DNA of 64,000 nt from CAYHGX01 sp964356355 (GCA_964356355.1 CAYHGX010000007.1:1-64000), one strand, 5' to 3'. Shown: positions 37,555 to 46,171, counted from the first letter of the stretch. Translations and numbers: made by a program. Notes: generated from the letters alone by a model not told the origin.

Positions 37555-37892
37555 TGGCTTGTTTGAGCAGTTAAAAGAGCAAGTCTCACCTCTCGAACTA
37601 CTCTTCTAAGTCCTCCTTCAATTGGAGTCACTTCCGGCACCTCAATCATCAACTCCGAATGGGTTACATTAATACCAAGAATACTCCCCACACACGATGC
37701 ACCACTTTTACTCACAAGCTCAATCTGAGCCCCAACTTTAAAATCTACCTCAGCCAACTCCAACTCATCAGCATTCAACAACCGCCCCCCATCTAAAGAA
37801 TCAAAATGCCTCTGCACAATTTCCGGCGTATACCCTGCAGGTAAATCCTCTTCCTGAACAGCTAAACCCAAAGGGTGAACAATATTACTCAT
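37551..37892 (-). CDS. hypothetical protein
   Basis: 113 residues, no signal peptide. The C-terminal half is beta-rich (VDFKVGAQIELVSKSG, GSILGINVTHSELMIEV) and may be an OB- or SH3-like small barrel. It overlaps the convergent Smr gene by 4 bp. No family recognised. Confidence 0.55.
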   Translation of the reverse strand: MSNIVHPLGLAVQEEDLPAGYTPEIVQRHFDSLDGGRLLNADELELAEVDFKVGAQIELVSKSGASCVGSILGINVTHSELMIEVPEVTPIEGGLRRVVREVRLALLTAQTSH

Positions 37893-37959
37893 AAAATTAA
37901 ATAAAAATTAGAAATTCATTCTAACACCTAGCTCAGCTATGTCAATAGTGCGATTTTAA

Positions 37960-37968
37960 TGGTATAAT
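37960..37968 (+). promoter_or_regulatory. extended -10 promoter of the ABC exporter
   Basis: TGGTATAAT, 35 bp upstream of the ATG at 38003. No strong -35. Confidence 0.5.
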
Positions 37969-38002
37969 GCAACAAATACCGAATTCACACGTTATAAATG
38001 TC

Positions 38003-39766
38003 ATGAAACCCACAACCAAACTCACATTAAGATTTTTCTGGAAACACGCCAAACGCTACAAATGGCGATTAGCTGCTATTTTCAGCTTCCTCACCCTTGG
38101 CATCATCGGCAACATGGGCTGGATCCTAGTTTTCCGCAATTTTTTCGACACTCTCACCTCAGGTGAAAGTCACCGCATCATCGTCGCCGGGCTACTTTCA
38201 AGCCTAACCTGGCTAGCCATCGTGGAAGTTTGCGACGTTTTTGGCTGGCGCGGCTCACAATTTCTCAATTCCCACTTCCAGCCAAAGGTCATGGCCAACA
38301 TCTCAGAGGAGTGCTTCGAATACATGCACAAACATTCTTATCGCTTTTTCAGCAACAACTTTTCCGGAGGCCTCGTGAAAAAAATCAACCGCCTCGCACG
38401 CGGTTTCGAGGATATCTCCGACAAAATCATGTGGGACATGTACCCACTGGTAATGAAAGTTATCACAATTTTAGTAATTCTTTTCATTACAAACGTCACA
38501 CTGGGCACAATTATGCTAATCTGGACAACGGTTTTCATCGCTGCCAACTACGCCCTCAGCCGTTTTAAATGGAAATACGATATCGACCGCTCAGAAGCCG
38601 ACACCCGCATCACCGCCTCTCTCGCCGATACCATCACCAACGCCAACAATCTTAAATTTTTCGCCAGTCTCAAGTATGAAATCGGCAAATTCCAAGAAGT
38701 CACCCATGACTGGTTCAAAAAAACCCGCAAATCCTGGCGCATTGCCACCTACATCGAATTTGGCCAAGCCATTTTCATGGTCATCCTCGAACTAATTATT
38801 CTTTATGTCGCCATCCATCTCTGGGACCAAAATCTCATTAAGATCGCTGACTTCTATCTGATCCAAGCCTATCTTTTTGAAATGTTTCATCAACTTTGGA
38901 TGTTCGGCCGCAACCTCCGCAACATCTACGAACGCCTGGCAGAAAGCGAAGAAATGATCGCAATTCTCAATCAGCCCTGGGAAATAAAAGACAAAAAAGG
39001 CGCAAAAAAACTCAAGCTCACCCGCGGTGAAGTGGAGTTTAACAAAGTACAATTCGCCTACGGGAAAAAAGATAAAATCGTTTTAGAAAAGCTTTCATTC
39101 AAGGTTCGACCTGGAGAAAAAATCGCCCTTATCGGCCCATCAGGCGGCGGAAAATCCACCATCACCAAGTTGATTCTGCGTCTTTTCGATCTCAAATCCG
39201 GCAAAATTCTAATCGATAAACAAGACATCGCCTCAGTCACACAAGACTCACTGCGCCAACAAATCGCATTAGTTCCCCAAGACCCAATTCTCTTCCACCG
39301 CTCCCTCATGGACAACATCCGTTACGGCCGCATCGAAGCCAGCGACGAGGAGGTGCTAGCAGCAGCCAAAATGGCCAACTGCCACGACTTCATCATGAAA
39401 TTCCCAAAACAATATGAAACCTTTGTAGGCGAACGCGGCATCAAGCTTTCCGGCGGCCAGCGCCAGCGCGTGGCCATCGCCCGCGCCATCTTAACCAACG
39501 CCAAAATTCTAGTATTAGACGAAGCCACCAGCAGCCTAGATTCCGAAAGCGAAATGCTCATCCAAGACGCCCTCACCAAGTTGATTAAACAAAAAACCAC
39601 CTTCATCATCGCTCACCGTCTTTCTACGATCATGAGCGTTGACCGTATCTTCGTGCTCGATCAGGGCCAAATCGTAGAAGAAGGACGCCACGCCGACCTC
39701 ATCAGCAAAAAAAGTGGCCTCTACAAAAAACTCTGGGAACTCCAAGTTGGCGGCTATTTAGCCTAA
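38003..39766 (+). CDS. ABC transporter, fused permease and ATPase (exporter type)
   Basis: 587 residues from MKPTTKLTLRFFWKH; an upstream ATG at 37967 overlaps the promoter. Six-helix permease (residues ~20-310) followed by an ATPase: Walker A GPSGGGKST, signature LSGGQRQRVAIARAI, Walker B ILVLDEATSSLDS and H-loop IIAHRLSTI. It is a half-transporter that would work as a homodimer; the substrate could be lipid, peptide or drug. It stands alone. The stop overlaps the convergent HicB-like gene by 9 bp. Confidence 0.92.
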   Translation: MKPTTKLTLRFFWKHAKRYKWRLAAIFSFLTLGIIGNMGWILVFRNFFDTLTSGESHRIIVAGLLSSLTWLAIVEVCDVFGWRGSQFLNSHFQPKVMANISEECFEYMHKHSYRFFSNNFSGGLVKKINRLARGFEDISDKIMWDMYPLVMKVITILVILFITNVTLGTIMLIWTTVFIAANYALSRFKWKYDIDRSEADTRITASLADTITNANNLKFFASLKYEIGKFQEVTHDWFKKTRKSWRIATYIEFGQAIFMVILELIILYVAIHLWDQNLIKIADFYLIQAYLFEMFHQLWMFGRNLRNIYERLAESEEMIAILNQPWEIKDKKGAKKLKLTRGEVEFNKVQFAYGKKDKIVLEKLSFKVRPGEKIALIGPSGGGKSTITKLILRLFDLKSGKILIDKQDIASVTQDSLRQQIALVPQDPILFHRSLMDNIRYGRIEASDEEVLAAAKMANCHDFIMKFPKQYETFVGERGIKLSGGQRQRVAIARAILTNAKILVLDEATSSLDSESEMLIQDALTKLIKQKTTFIIAHRLSTIMSVDRIFVLDQGQIVEEGRHADLISKKSGLYKKLWELQVGGYLA

Positions 39767-40090
39767 ATCCGAATTTAGCAACAAATCACGCAAAAACCCT
39801 GAAACATTCTTATATCCCTTCGCATAAGCCTTTTTCATAATAATTTTCTTATCCCCAGGCGTAACCCGAAATCTTATTACCTGGCCCTGCTTAGCACTAT
39901 ACTCCTGCTCAGCCAAAATCAAATTTGGCAAATCTCTAAGCAAATTTGGCACATCTTCATCCAAAAACTCCTGGCCTATATTAGCCGCAACACATTCAAT
40001 CAAAGTACTATTCTTACCAACCTTTTCAAGAGTATAAGAATATTTTTTATTATTAACATTCACGTAGTATTCAAAGTTTTTAATTTTCAT
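39758..40090 (-). CDS. HicB-like antitoxin
   Basis: 110 residues. The N-terminal part (KNFEYYVNVNNKKYSYTLEK) suggests a small beta domain, and the C-terminus (KAYAKGYKNVSGFLRDLLL) resembles a ribbon-helix-helix or short DNA-binding helix pair. The start overlaps the HicA-like gene by 11 bp. Order is toxin then antitoxin, usual for hicAB. Assigned mainly by pairing. Confidence 0.55.
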   Translation of the reverse strand: MKIKNFEYYVNVNNKKYSYTLEKVGKNSTLIECVAANIGQEFLDEDVPNLLRDLPNLILAEQEYSAKQGQVIRFRVTPGDKKIIMKKAYAKGYKNVSGFLRDLLLNSDLG

Positions 40091-40328
40091 TTAGTATCTG
40101 TTTAATAGCTTTTGCAATTAACTTTTTGTAAAAACTCTTACAATCATTGTTATGTATGGGGACGATTAAATCTCTCTCCAGCATCCAATGCTTAAACTTC
40201 TTATGGCTCCCTTTGGCCTCTACCTTTTCAAAACCAAGATTCAACAGTAATCCCTCTATCTTAGAGTACCGAACCCTAACCGGATTGTTTAAAAATTTCT
40301 GTAAAACCCTCTCTCTTTCAACCATCAT
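40080..40328 (-). CDS. HicA-like toxin (mRNA interferase)
   Basis: 82 residues. The dsRBD-like HicA fold is supported by GFEKVEAKGSHKKFKHW, where the GSH carries the catalytic His, followed by LIVPIHNND and FYKKLIAKAIKQI. Two ATGs at the start (40328 and 40325); either is possible. Operon with the HicB-like gene. Confidence 0.75.
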   Translation of the reverse strand: MMVERERVLQKFLNNPVRVRYSKIEGLLLNLGFEKVEAKGSHKKFKHWMLERDLIVPIHNNDCKSFYKKLIAKAIKQILNEN

Positions 40329-40340
40329 TTCCGTAGCTAC

Positions 40341-40369
40341 ATTATATGAAAATCAAGCTATATTTTCAA
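40341..40369 (-). promoter_or_regulatory. promoter of the hicAB-like operon
   Basis: Minus-strand TTGAAA (40364-40369), 17-bp spacer, TATAAT (40341-40346). The start codon is only 12 bp beyond TATAAT, and GTAGCTAC between them is a perfect palindrome that may be an autoregulatory operator. Confidence 0.6.
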
Positions 40370-40465
40370 TAGCCATATACACCCTAACCTACAAACATTA
40401 AATTTTCTTAAAATCCTATAATTTTCAGCCACATCTCAAGCATCACAGATAATCGCTTTAAATAA

Positions 40466-40508
40466 ACAAAAAACAGTGTCGCGCACAAAGTTATTACGCG
40501 ACACTATT
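40466..40508 (-). terminator. rho-independent terminator of htrA
   Basis: On the minus strand AGTGTCGCG pairs with CGCGACACT (plus-strand arms 40475-40483 and 40497-40505), followed by GTTTTTTG. It lies 28 bp after the htrA stop. Confidence 0.8.
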
Positions 40509-40532
40509 AACCACCGTCAAATAAAATTTCCT

Positions 40533-41756
40533 CTACTCAGGCAAACTCTCCAAAGTAACCTCCACCATCTTCTCCTTGCCCTTGCTCAAAACCTTCAACT
40601 GCAACTTATCTCCCACCTTTTTCAAAGCCACTATATGGGCCAAAGAAGCCTCATCATCCAGCTTCACCCCGTCCACCTCCAAAATAATATCATTCTCAAG
40701 CAACCCAGCCTTATCAGCTGGAGAACCAGGAAGCACAGCCAAATCCTCTGGCTTCTGCCCGCGAGACACCAGCACGCCATAATCTACAGTTAATTTATTA
40801 GCTGCCTTCAAATCTGGAGTAACCGGTACAAATCTCAACCCCAAATATGGCCTCACGATTTTCCCAGTCTCCTTCACAGATTCAAAAACTCCCTTCACCA
40901 TATTGGAAGGCAAAGAAAAACTAATGTTCTCTGCACTGGAAGTGGCCACATTCACACCAACAACCTTACCATCCAAATTTAAAAGCGGCCCACCAGAATT
41001 ACCCGGATTAATCGCCGCATCAGTCTGAATCACGCCCTCAAGCTGCTCAGCCTGCCCATAACCTTGATCCGTAGCGGTAATCGACCTAGACAATCCACTC
41101 ACCACTCCCACAGAAACCGAATTACTAAACTGCAAAAGCGGATTGCCAATTGCAATAACACTCTGTCCCACCTTCACCTTTTCAGAATTTGCAAACTCCA
41201 AAGTTAGCAAATCTTTAGCCTCAATCTTCAAAATCGCGACATCATTCAAGGGATCCTTCGCCAGCACCTTAACATCGTACTTTTTTTTGTCGCTCGTAAT
41301 CACTGTGTACTCAGCCTTTTCATCACTCACCACGTGTTTATTCGTCACAATATAACCATCCTCACTCACAATAAAACCACTTCCTCCACCAACCTCCTTT
41401 TTCTCAGTTCCATTCTGGCGATACTGCGGCATCTGAAAATTAAAACCAGGAAATCCACCAAAAGGATTATTGGCATTATTATCATAATATTGTTCCATAA
41501 TTGGCACATCCTTAGTAATAATCACAGAAACCACCGCCGGACCAGCCTTCTCCACGGCCTTCACAACTAAATTCTCCTGTTGCGAACTAGCCACAGTTTT
41601 ATCAGAAACATCCGAAACAAACTTATCAAAACTACCCCAAAAACCATTAGCATCTCCACCCTTAAGCCCCCCCATCTGCGACAAACCCACAAAAACCAAA
41701 AGCCCCGCCAGTCCACCTGAAAGCACCGAAACCAAAATATTCTTTGAATTACTCAT
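40533..41756 (-). CDS. HtrA/DegP-type serine protease with PDZ domain
   Basis: 407 residues, envelope quality-control protease. One N-terminal membrane helix (VLSGGLAGLLVFVGL). Catalytic triad: His141 in TNKHVV, Asp172 in NDVAIL, Ser254 in PGNSGGP. One PDZ domain (residues ~300-405). An Asn/Gly/Phe-rich linker (NNANNPFGGFPGFNF) precedes the protease domain. Terminator downstream; likely its own transcript. Confidence 0.95.
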   Translation of the reverse strand: MSNSKNILVSVLSGGLAGLLVFVGLSQMGGLKGGDANGFWGSFDKFVSDVSDKTVASSQQENLVVKAVEKAGPAVVSVIITKDVPIMEQYYDNNANNPFGGFPGFNFQMPQYRQNGTEKKEVGGGSGFIVSEDGYIVTNKHVVSDEKAEYTVITSDKKKYDVKVLAKDPLNDVAILKIEAKDLLTLEFANSEKVKVGQSVIAIGNPLLQFSNSVSVGVVSGLSRSITATDQGYGQAEQLEGVIQTDAAINPGNSGGPLLNLDGKVVGVNVATSSAENISFSLPSNMVKGVFESVKETGKIVRPYLGLRFVPVTPDLKAANKLTVDYGVLVSRGQKPEDLAVLPGSPADKAGLLENDIILEVDGVKLDDEASLAHIVALKKVGDKLQLKVLSKGKEKMVEVTLESLPE

Positions 41757-41832
41757 ATAGCAACAGTTAAATGCTTAGCACTCAATATACTAGAGCGCCA
41801 GCGAGGCAAAGTCAACTCTCCAAGCTCAACTT

Positions 41833-42978
41833 TTAGTGGATATGCCCACACCCACTGTGTTCTTTTTCGCCTCCCTCATTAGGCTTCAACATCAGACAAG
41901 CAATAAAAGTCGTCAGTGGCACAGCCAAAATCAGCCCAATACTGCCCACCAAAGTTTGTACGATTTCCTGGGCCATAAATTCATAATTAATCACCTCCAA
42001 AAAGCTCTGATTGTAATCAATAAATAGCAGCAACAAAGCCAAAGAAGCTCCTGCATACACCAGCACCAAAGTATTCACCATCGACGCAATATGATCTCTC
42101 CCCACATGCATAGCGCGCTTGTACAACTCATAAAAAGAAATCTCCTTTTTAGCATTCAGCAACTGCTGCACGATAGAAGACTGTGAAATGGTAATATCAT
42201 CCATAATTCCCAGTACGCTAATAATCATTCCTGCCAATAATAACCCCCTGAAATCTACCACTTTTTTAGTTTCCACCTGTAAATAGCTCGTCTCTTCCAC
42301 CGAAAGCCCGCTCAACACAGCCATTTTCGCAAAAAAAGCCGCCAAAAGTCCAGTAGCAACAAGCGCCACCAAGGTTCCTAAAATCGCTACAACGGTTTTA
42401 CGCGTAAACCCGTGCGATAGTGAAAAAGTTGCAGGAATTATTAAACTCGCACCAATGATCGCCATCAACAAAGGGTTTTGACCCACCAAAATTCCAGGCA
42501 AAACTATCCTAAAAAGAACCAAAAAAGAAAAACCCATCCCCAGCAACGATCCCAACCCTTGCCACCCAGTCACAGCCAAAACAATCACCACAAACAAGCC
42601 AAAAAGAAAATAAATCACCTTATTTCGAACCAATTCCTTAAGGTAAAACCCCCCCTGATCATTCTTCGACACAAGAATTTCATCACCAACCATAAATTCC
42701 TTTTGACCACTTAAAAAAGTACCATCATCATCCACTTTTATCGCTTTCCCCTTCTCCTCTCCACTAGTCACCTGCATTTCAAGATGTATAACCGTGTTAG
42801 TCTCCCCGTTATCGTCCATCACCAAACTTTTATCAAATTTTACAACCTTCGCATGATAAGTCGGATCAATCTCGGGAGATTTATGATCCACAACCGAAAA
42901 AGGCTGAAAAATAAAAAACACAACACTCAAAACCCCAATCAATATAAATCCCCCCATTTTTCTAATTTTAACTTCCAT
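41833..42978 (-). CDS. YibE/F family membrane protein
   Basis: 381 residues. An N-terminal helix, an outer beta-rich domain (~40-130) and about seven C-terminal membrane helices fit YibE/F. Typical segments are LGSLLGMGFSFLVLFRIVLPG, SLIIPATFSLSHG (shared wording) and GIMDDITISQSS. Function is not established; transport is suspected. A His-rich tail (SGCGHIH) could bind metal. A divergent promoter region separates it from the next gene. Confidence 0.88.
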   Translation of the reverse strand: MEVKIRKMGGFILIGVLSVVFFIFQPFSVVDHKSPEIDPTYHAKVVKFDKSLVMDDNGETNTVIHLEMQVTSGEEKGKAIKVDDDGTFLSGQKEFMVGDEILVSKNDQGGFYLKELVRNKVIYFLFGLFVVIVLAVTGWQGLGSLLGMGFSFLVLFRIVLPGILVGQNPLLMAIIGASLIIPATFSLSHGFTRKTVVAILGTLVALVATGLLAAFFAKMAVLSGLSVEETSYLQVETKKVVDFRGLLLAGMIISVLGIMDDITISQSSIVQQLLNAKKEISFYELYKRAMHVGRDHIASMVNTLVLVYAGASLALLLLFIDYNQSFLEVINYEFMAQEIVQTLVGSIGLILAVPLTTFIACLMLKPNEGGEKEHSGCGHIH

Positions 42979-43017
42979 AAAATATGCTTAATATCACCGA
43001 CATTATAACTTAATAAT

Positions 43018-43047
43018 TTGACTTCCACACCTCCCCATACATATTAT
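43018..43047 (+). promoter_or_regulatory. promoter of the 43075 gene
   Basis: TTGACT (43018-43023), 18-bp spacer, TATTAT (43042-43047), 27 bp before the ATG. Confidence 0.5.
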
Positions 43048-43074
43048 GCTGACTTATCAAATTAGATATTAAGC

Positions 43075-43341
43075 ATGAACCCATCAGCCGCCGACCAAAC
43101 GCCCTATTACGAAATTGCGAAAACTCACCTCACCAATTCAAGCCCCACACAAACAATCCTCGCAATGAGAGCAGAGGGCCTAGATGACGGCACGATTACC
43201 TACGCCCTAAGAATAGCCCTCAACCACACCTTGTCAGCTCAGTTTGAAGACGCTCGCACTATCTCCCCAGACATCCAAGAAGCAATTGCAGCAGCCTTCA
43301 ATGAAGCAGATGCGCCCACAAAAACACAGCAGCCTAACTAA
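43075..43341 (+). CDS. hypothetical small acidic protein
   Basis: 88 residues, Ala/Thr-rich and helical (YEIAKTHLTNSS, TQTILAMRAEGLDDGTI). No family recognised. The 3' end overlaps the apbE gene by 8 bp in the opposite direction. A good promoter upstream supports expression. Confidence 0.55.
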   Translation: MNPSAADQTPYYEIAKTHLTNSSPTQTILAMRAEGLDDGTITYALRIALNHTLSAQFEDARTISPDIQEAIAAAFNEADAPTKTQQPN

Positions 43342-44266
43342 AAAGCTCTCCCTTAAACCCAGCACTTCTAAAAATCTCTCCGCGCGGAGAAACCAACATC
43401 GCCTCCAAAGTCTGCACATGCAGACTTTTTGCGTTTCCCTTTAAAAATTCAACCGCCCTTTCATAGCCCATCACAAATAACGCAGTAGCATAACTATCAG
43501 CCACAATTCCCTTATCCGCCTGCACATACACTGCCATCATTTCATTCGCTGATTCACCAGTTCTAGGATCAACCAAATGATGCCCACCCTCCCAGCTTCG
43601 TCGAACCGGACTACTTGAAGCCAAAAAAAAGTCATCAACCTCAACCACGCCAATACCCTCTTCAGGATTTAAAGGATTCTCAAACACCATCCTCCAAGCA
43701 CCAATTTCCAAATCCTTACCACGTGCATAAATATCACCACCAGCATTAATCATAAAATTTTCCACCCCAGAAAATTGCTCCTTAACTAAATCCAAAACAT
43801 ACCCTTTACCCAAACCACCAAAATCAACCGCTTCAGATATTCTCACAAAATTATCCTCAAAAAGTTCAATGCCACTAACCCCAGATTTCCCTTCTACAAA
43901 GCCACTTACCCCTTCAAAAACTTTCCTCTCAAAACTATATTCCGCATCATAGCCCAGGTTTTCCAAAACCCTCTTCACCCTCACATCAAACACTCCCCCG
44001 GTATTACAATACATTTCATCAGCAAATTTCAGTAACTCATACATCTCCTCCGACACCTTCATTTTTTCGCCCAAACATGAATTCAACGCATCCAAATAGT
44101 TGCCTCGCTTAAAACGAGAATACAAATTTTCCACTCTCAAACATTCCTCAAAAGCCAACTCAAAGAGGGCGCTCGCTTCGCCTTCGGCTCCGCTCGCGCC
44201 CCCCAAACAAATAGCTATTTCCACTCTCGTCCCCAACACCTCCATCGCTTTTGCAAATCTCTTCAT
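43334..44266 (-). CDS. apbE: ApbE-type FAD:protein FMN transferase
   Basis: 310 residues. ApbE moves FMN from FAD onto a Ser or Thr of target proteins outside the membrane. The family segments are present: GGLGKGYVLDLV, MINAGGDIYARG, SSSPVRRSW and GGHHLVDPRTGE. No signal peptide is visible, so export is unclear. Residues ~20-35 (GGASGAEGEASA) are encoded by a GCGAGCGAAGCGAG-type repeat (44168-44200), which appears to be tolerated inside the protein. The putative target is encoded 1 bp upstream (44268-44840). Confidence 0.92.
   Translation of the reverse strand: MKRFAKAMEVLGTRVEIAICLGGASGAEGEASALFELAFEECLRVENLYSRFKRGNYLDALNSCLGEKMKVSEEMYELLKFADEMYCNTGGVFDVRVKRVLENLGYDAEYSFERKVFEGVSGFVEGKSGVSGIELFEDNFVRISEAVDFGGLGKGYVLDLVKEQFSGVENFMINAGGDIYARGKDLEIGAWRMVFENPLNPEEGIGVVEVDDFFLASSSPVRRSWEGGHHLVDPRTGESANEMMAVYVQADKGIVADSYATALFVMGYERAVEFLKGNAKSLHVQTLEAMLVSPRGEIFRSAGFKGELFS
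44168..44200. repeat. GCGAGCGAAGCGAG-type repeat inside apbE
   Basis: A GC-rich imperfect palindrome (GGCGCTCGCTTCG, CTTCGGCTCC, GCTCGCGCC) lying in frame within apbE. It is the third copy of this repeat type in the window and encodes a low-complexity Gly/Ala/Glu stretch. Confidence 0.65.
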
Positions 44267-44267
44267 A

Positions 44268-44840
44268 TTATTTTTTAGCTTTTCCCTTAATAGAGGCCAA
44301 AGCTACATCAAAACCAGTTGGTGTTAGTGAAGCCCCATTTACCGCGCTATAACCACCAATTTCATCTAGTTTTTTCCCAACCACCAATCCATTTACTCCA
44401 GCAATGAATTTCCCAATATAATTATTAGCTGCTGGATTTGAAGAACTACCTGTCACATTCACCGCAGTCACAACCTCATCCTTCACTGTCAAATTTACAA
44501 CGATGTTTTCCTGTCCCGACGGAGCAGAATATCCACCACTAGCACTATATGTGCCATCAGCATATTTCACAGTCACTGTCGGCTCAGTAATAGTTGTAGA
44601 AGCCTGTGGCTGATCCTTTGGCACAGCAGGTGTAGAAACAGGCGTAGGCGCCGGAGTCGTCACAAAGGGCTCACTCTTCTCGGCATTTTCAGTCTCAACA
44701 GATTCCATCTGTTCCTCATTCACACTAGTCGTGTCCTGAACCACCGGCACAGTCTGCTCAACTGAAGCTTTCCCACATGCCGTAAGTGAAACTCCAGAAA
44801 TTATAGTCATCAACATCAGAAGCACGATTGTCTTTTTCAT
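44268..44840 (-). CDS. FMN-binding-domain lipoprotein, probable ApbE substrate
   Basis: 190 residues with a lipoprotein signal (SGVSLTAC, Cys22) and a Pro/Thr linker (TPAPTPVSTPAVPKD). The C-terminal FMN-binding domain (YADGTYSASGGYSAPSG onward) ends in YSAVNGASLTPTGF. In known flavinylated proteins a (D)xxSGAT/S motif carries the FMN; here the matching site reads NGAS (168-171), so Ser171 is the likely acceptor. The apbE gene lies directly after it in the same operon. Confidence 0.83.
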   Translation of the reverse strand: MKKTIVLLMLMTIISGVSLTACGKASVEQTVPVVQDTTSVNEEQMESVETENAEKSEPFVTTPAPTPVSTPAVPKDQPQASTTITEPTVTVKYADGTYSASGGYSAPSGQENIVVNLTVKDEVVTAVNVTGSSSNPAANNYIGKFIAGVNGLVVGKKLDEIGGYSAVNGASLTPTGFDVALASIKGKAKK

Positions 44841-44887
44841 AAAAGAAAGATAAATTTATAACGATAAAGCCGCCATATTCTACTACC

Positions 44888-45094
44888 ATGCATCAAAAAA
44901 CAAAAAGAATTTTAGAAATAACCCTTGGCATTTTTATGGTAGCGCTTGGATTAATAGGATTCATATTCCCTTTTCTCCCAGGCTGGCCACCATTTTTATT
45001 CGGAGTCATCCTCATCAGTCCGCACCACGGCCACAAACTTCTCAACTACATCAAGGCCCAAATCGACAAAATTAAAGCAAAATTCAAACGCTAA
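44888..45094 (+). CDS. small PGPGW-family membrane protein
   Basis: 68 residues with two adjacent membrane helices. LGLIGFIFPFLPGWPPFLF contains the Pro-Gly-Trp turn of the PGPGW (putative transmembrane) family. A basic tail (KAQIDKIKAKFKR) faces the cytoplasm. Function unknown. Confidence 0.78.
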   Translation: MHQKTKRILEITLGIFMVALGLIGFIFPFLPGWPPFLFGVILISPHHGHKLLNYIKAQIDKIKAKFKR

Positions 45095-45108
45095 ACAGTT
45101 ACCCAAAC

Positions 45109-45139
45109 AGCACAAAGCCGCGAAATCGCGGTGTGCTTT
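45109..45139 (+). terminator. hairpin terminator downstream of the PGPGW gene
   Basis: AGCACA/TGTGCT outer arms and CCGCG/CGCGG inner arms with a 3-nt bulge, followed by only a short TTTC. It is a strong hairpin but a weak U-tract, so the terminator call is tentative. Confidence 0.5.
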
Positions 45140-45146
45140 CAAAATC

Positions 45147-45175
45147 TTGAACTCTTTTTGTTTTCACTTTTTTAT
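45147..45175 (+). promoter_or_regulatory. promoter of the candidate structured RNA
   Basis: TTGAAC (45147-45152), 17-bp spacer, TTTTAT (45170-45175). It predicts a plus-strand transcript starting near 45181 in a region with no protein gene. Confidence 0.35.
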
Positions 45176-45180
45176 TTTTG

Positions 45181-45400
45181 ACTCCACGAGTGCCGTGTTG
45201 GCCTCATGTGACTGTCCCCCTGTAATTCGCAGGTGGGTGCCCACACTCATCGATCATGTCGACGATAGATATCGGGCTCCCGTGGCAGTGTTGATAGAGA
45301 GAGTAGATAAGACTCTTACAAACAACGTAGAGTGACCACATAGTACAAAAAAGTAGAACTCAAGTAAAGGGCTCAAATAAGCCACTCAAGGACTACCTCC
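45181..45400 (+). ncRNA. candidate structured non-coding RNA (6S-like possible)
   Basis: This stretch lacks a credible protein, has higher GC than flanking spacers and contains several short helices: CACG/CGTG near 45185, CCCTG/CAGGT around a TAATTCG loop, the palindrome GTGGGTGCCCAC, and ACTCT/AGAGT. A promoter-like sequence sits just upstream. The layout (helices separated by unpaired stretches, about 200 nt) would suit 6S RNA, but no decisive motif was found. I saw no tmRNA ends, RNase P core or SRP loop. Strand and 3' end are uncertain. The remainder of the 350-base non-coding stretch (45401-45443) shows nothing recognisable. Confidence 0.4.
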
Positions 45401-45443
45401 CCCACGACATAATACAACTATCCATCGCCTATTCATACTATAT

Positions 45444-46076
45444 CTAGGTGCCTATCAGCAGAATCAAGCTCACTCGATCATGCAAAAAGCCTATTACAGA
45501 GCCAAGAATCGAAAAACCAAGCAATCCAGGCAGAATAAAGCCATCAACAAGGATTATGGCAATGAAATATTTCACCCCATATTCAAGATAATCGTCATAT
45601 TTTCCATAAAATTTACGCGGTACAAACAGCCCTATAATTTTAGATCCATCCAACGGAGGAAAGGGAAACAGGTTAAATAAGCCAAGATATATACTTACAT
45701 GGAAAATCATCTGAAAAATTAAATTCACCTGATCCGATACATATGGGCCAGCGTATTTCCAAAGCAAAGCCATCACAAACGACAGCAAAAAGTTGGAAAC
45801 AGGCCCAGCCAAAGCCGTTAAAGCATTGTCTCTCACTGGATGCTTAAAATTCCTTGGATCTACTGGCACGGGCTTTCCCCAGCCAATCTGCTGAGTCACA
45901 AGAAAAATCACACTCCCAATTGGATCAAGATGCGCAATCGGATTAAGCGTAACCCTCCCAGCAAGTTTCGCAGTAGGATCGCCTAAATAGTAAGCCGTCG
46001 CAGCATGCGCCGCCTCGTGCACACTCAGTGTCACCAAAAGCGCTACCAAAAAATATAAAAACTGTGCAATATCCAT
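45444..46076 (-). CDS. site-2 protease family (M50) membrane metalloprotease
   Basis: 210 residues, multi-pass. The zinc motif HEAAH (20-24) lies in the first helix and the second active-site segment NLFPFPPLDGSK near the middle. This is the short, PDZ-less M50 form (YwhC/SpoIVFB-like). It cleaves membrane proteins within the bilayer; substrates are unknown, though an anti-sigma factor is a reasonable guess given the ECF pair at 34788-36517. Confidence 0.92.
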   Translation of the reverse strand: MDIAQFLYFLVALLVTLSVHEAAHAATAYYLGDPTAKLAGRVTLNPIAHLDPIGSVIFLVTQQIGWGKPVPVDPRNFKHPVRDNALTALAGPVSNFLLSFVMALLWKYAGPYVSDQVNLIFQMIFHVSIYLGLFNLFPFPPLDGSKIIGLFVPRKFYGKYDDYLEYGVKYFIAIILVDGFILPGLLGFSILGSVIGFLHDRVSLILLIGT

Positions 46077-46093
46077 GTGTACAGAATAACACT

Positions 46094-46171
46094 ATGGGCA
46101 TGCCAATTAAAATCGATAAAAACCTCTGGATCAAATCCTACATGGCCGCAAACGAAAAATCACCCAAATAA
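46094..46171 (+). CDS. possible 25-residue peptide
   Basis: A short frame from ATG at 46094 encodes MGMPIKIDKNLWIKSYM then AANEKSPK, divergent from the M50 gene by 17 bp. No homolog known to me and only weak promoter-like sequence; it may be chance. Confidence 0.2.
   Translation: MGMPIKIDKNLWIKSYMAANEKSPK

Noticed and set aside
37967..38002. Earlier ATG for the ABC exporter
   Set aside because: This ATG overlaps the TATAAT box, and the next ATG at 38003 gives a typical exporter N-terminus.
45181..45400. tmRNA, RNase P or SRP RNA as identity of the structured region
   Set aside because: The characteristic ends of tmRNA, the RNase P core segments and the SRP GGAAG-type loop were not found on either strand.
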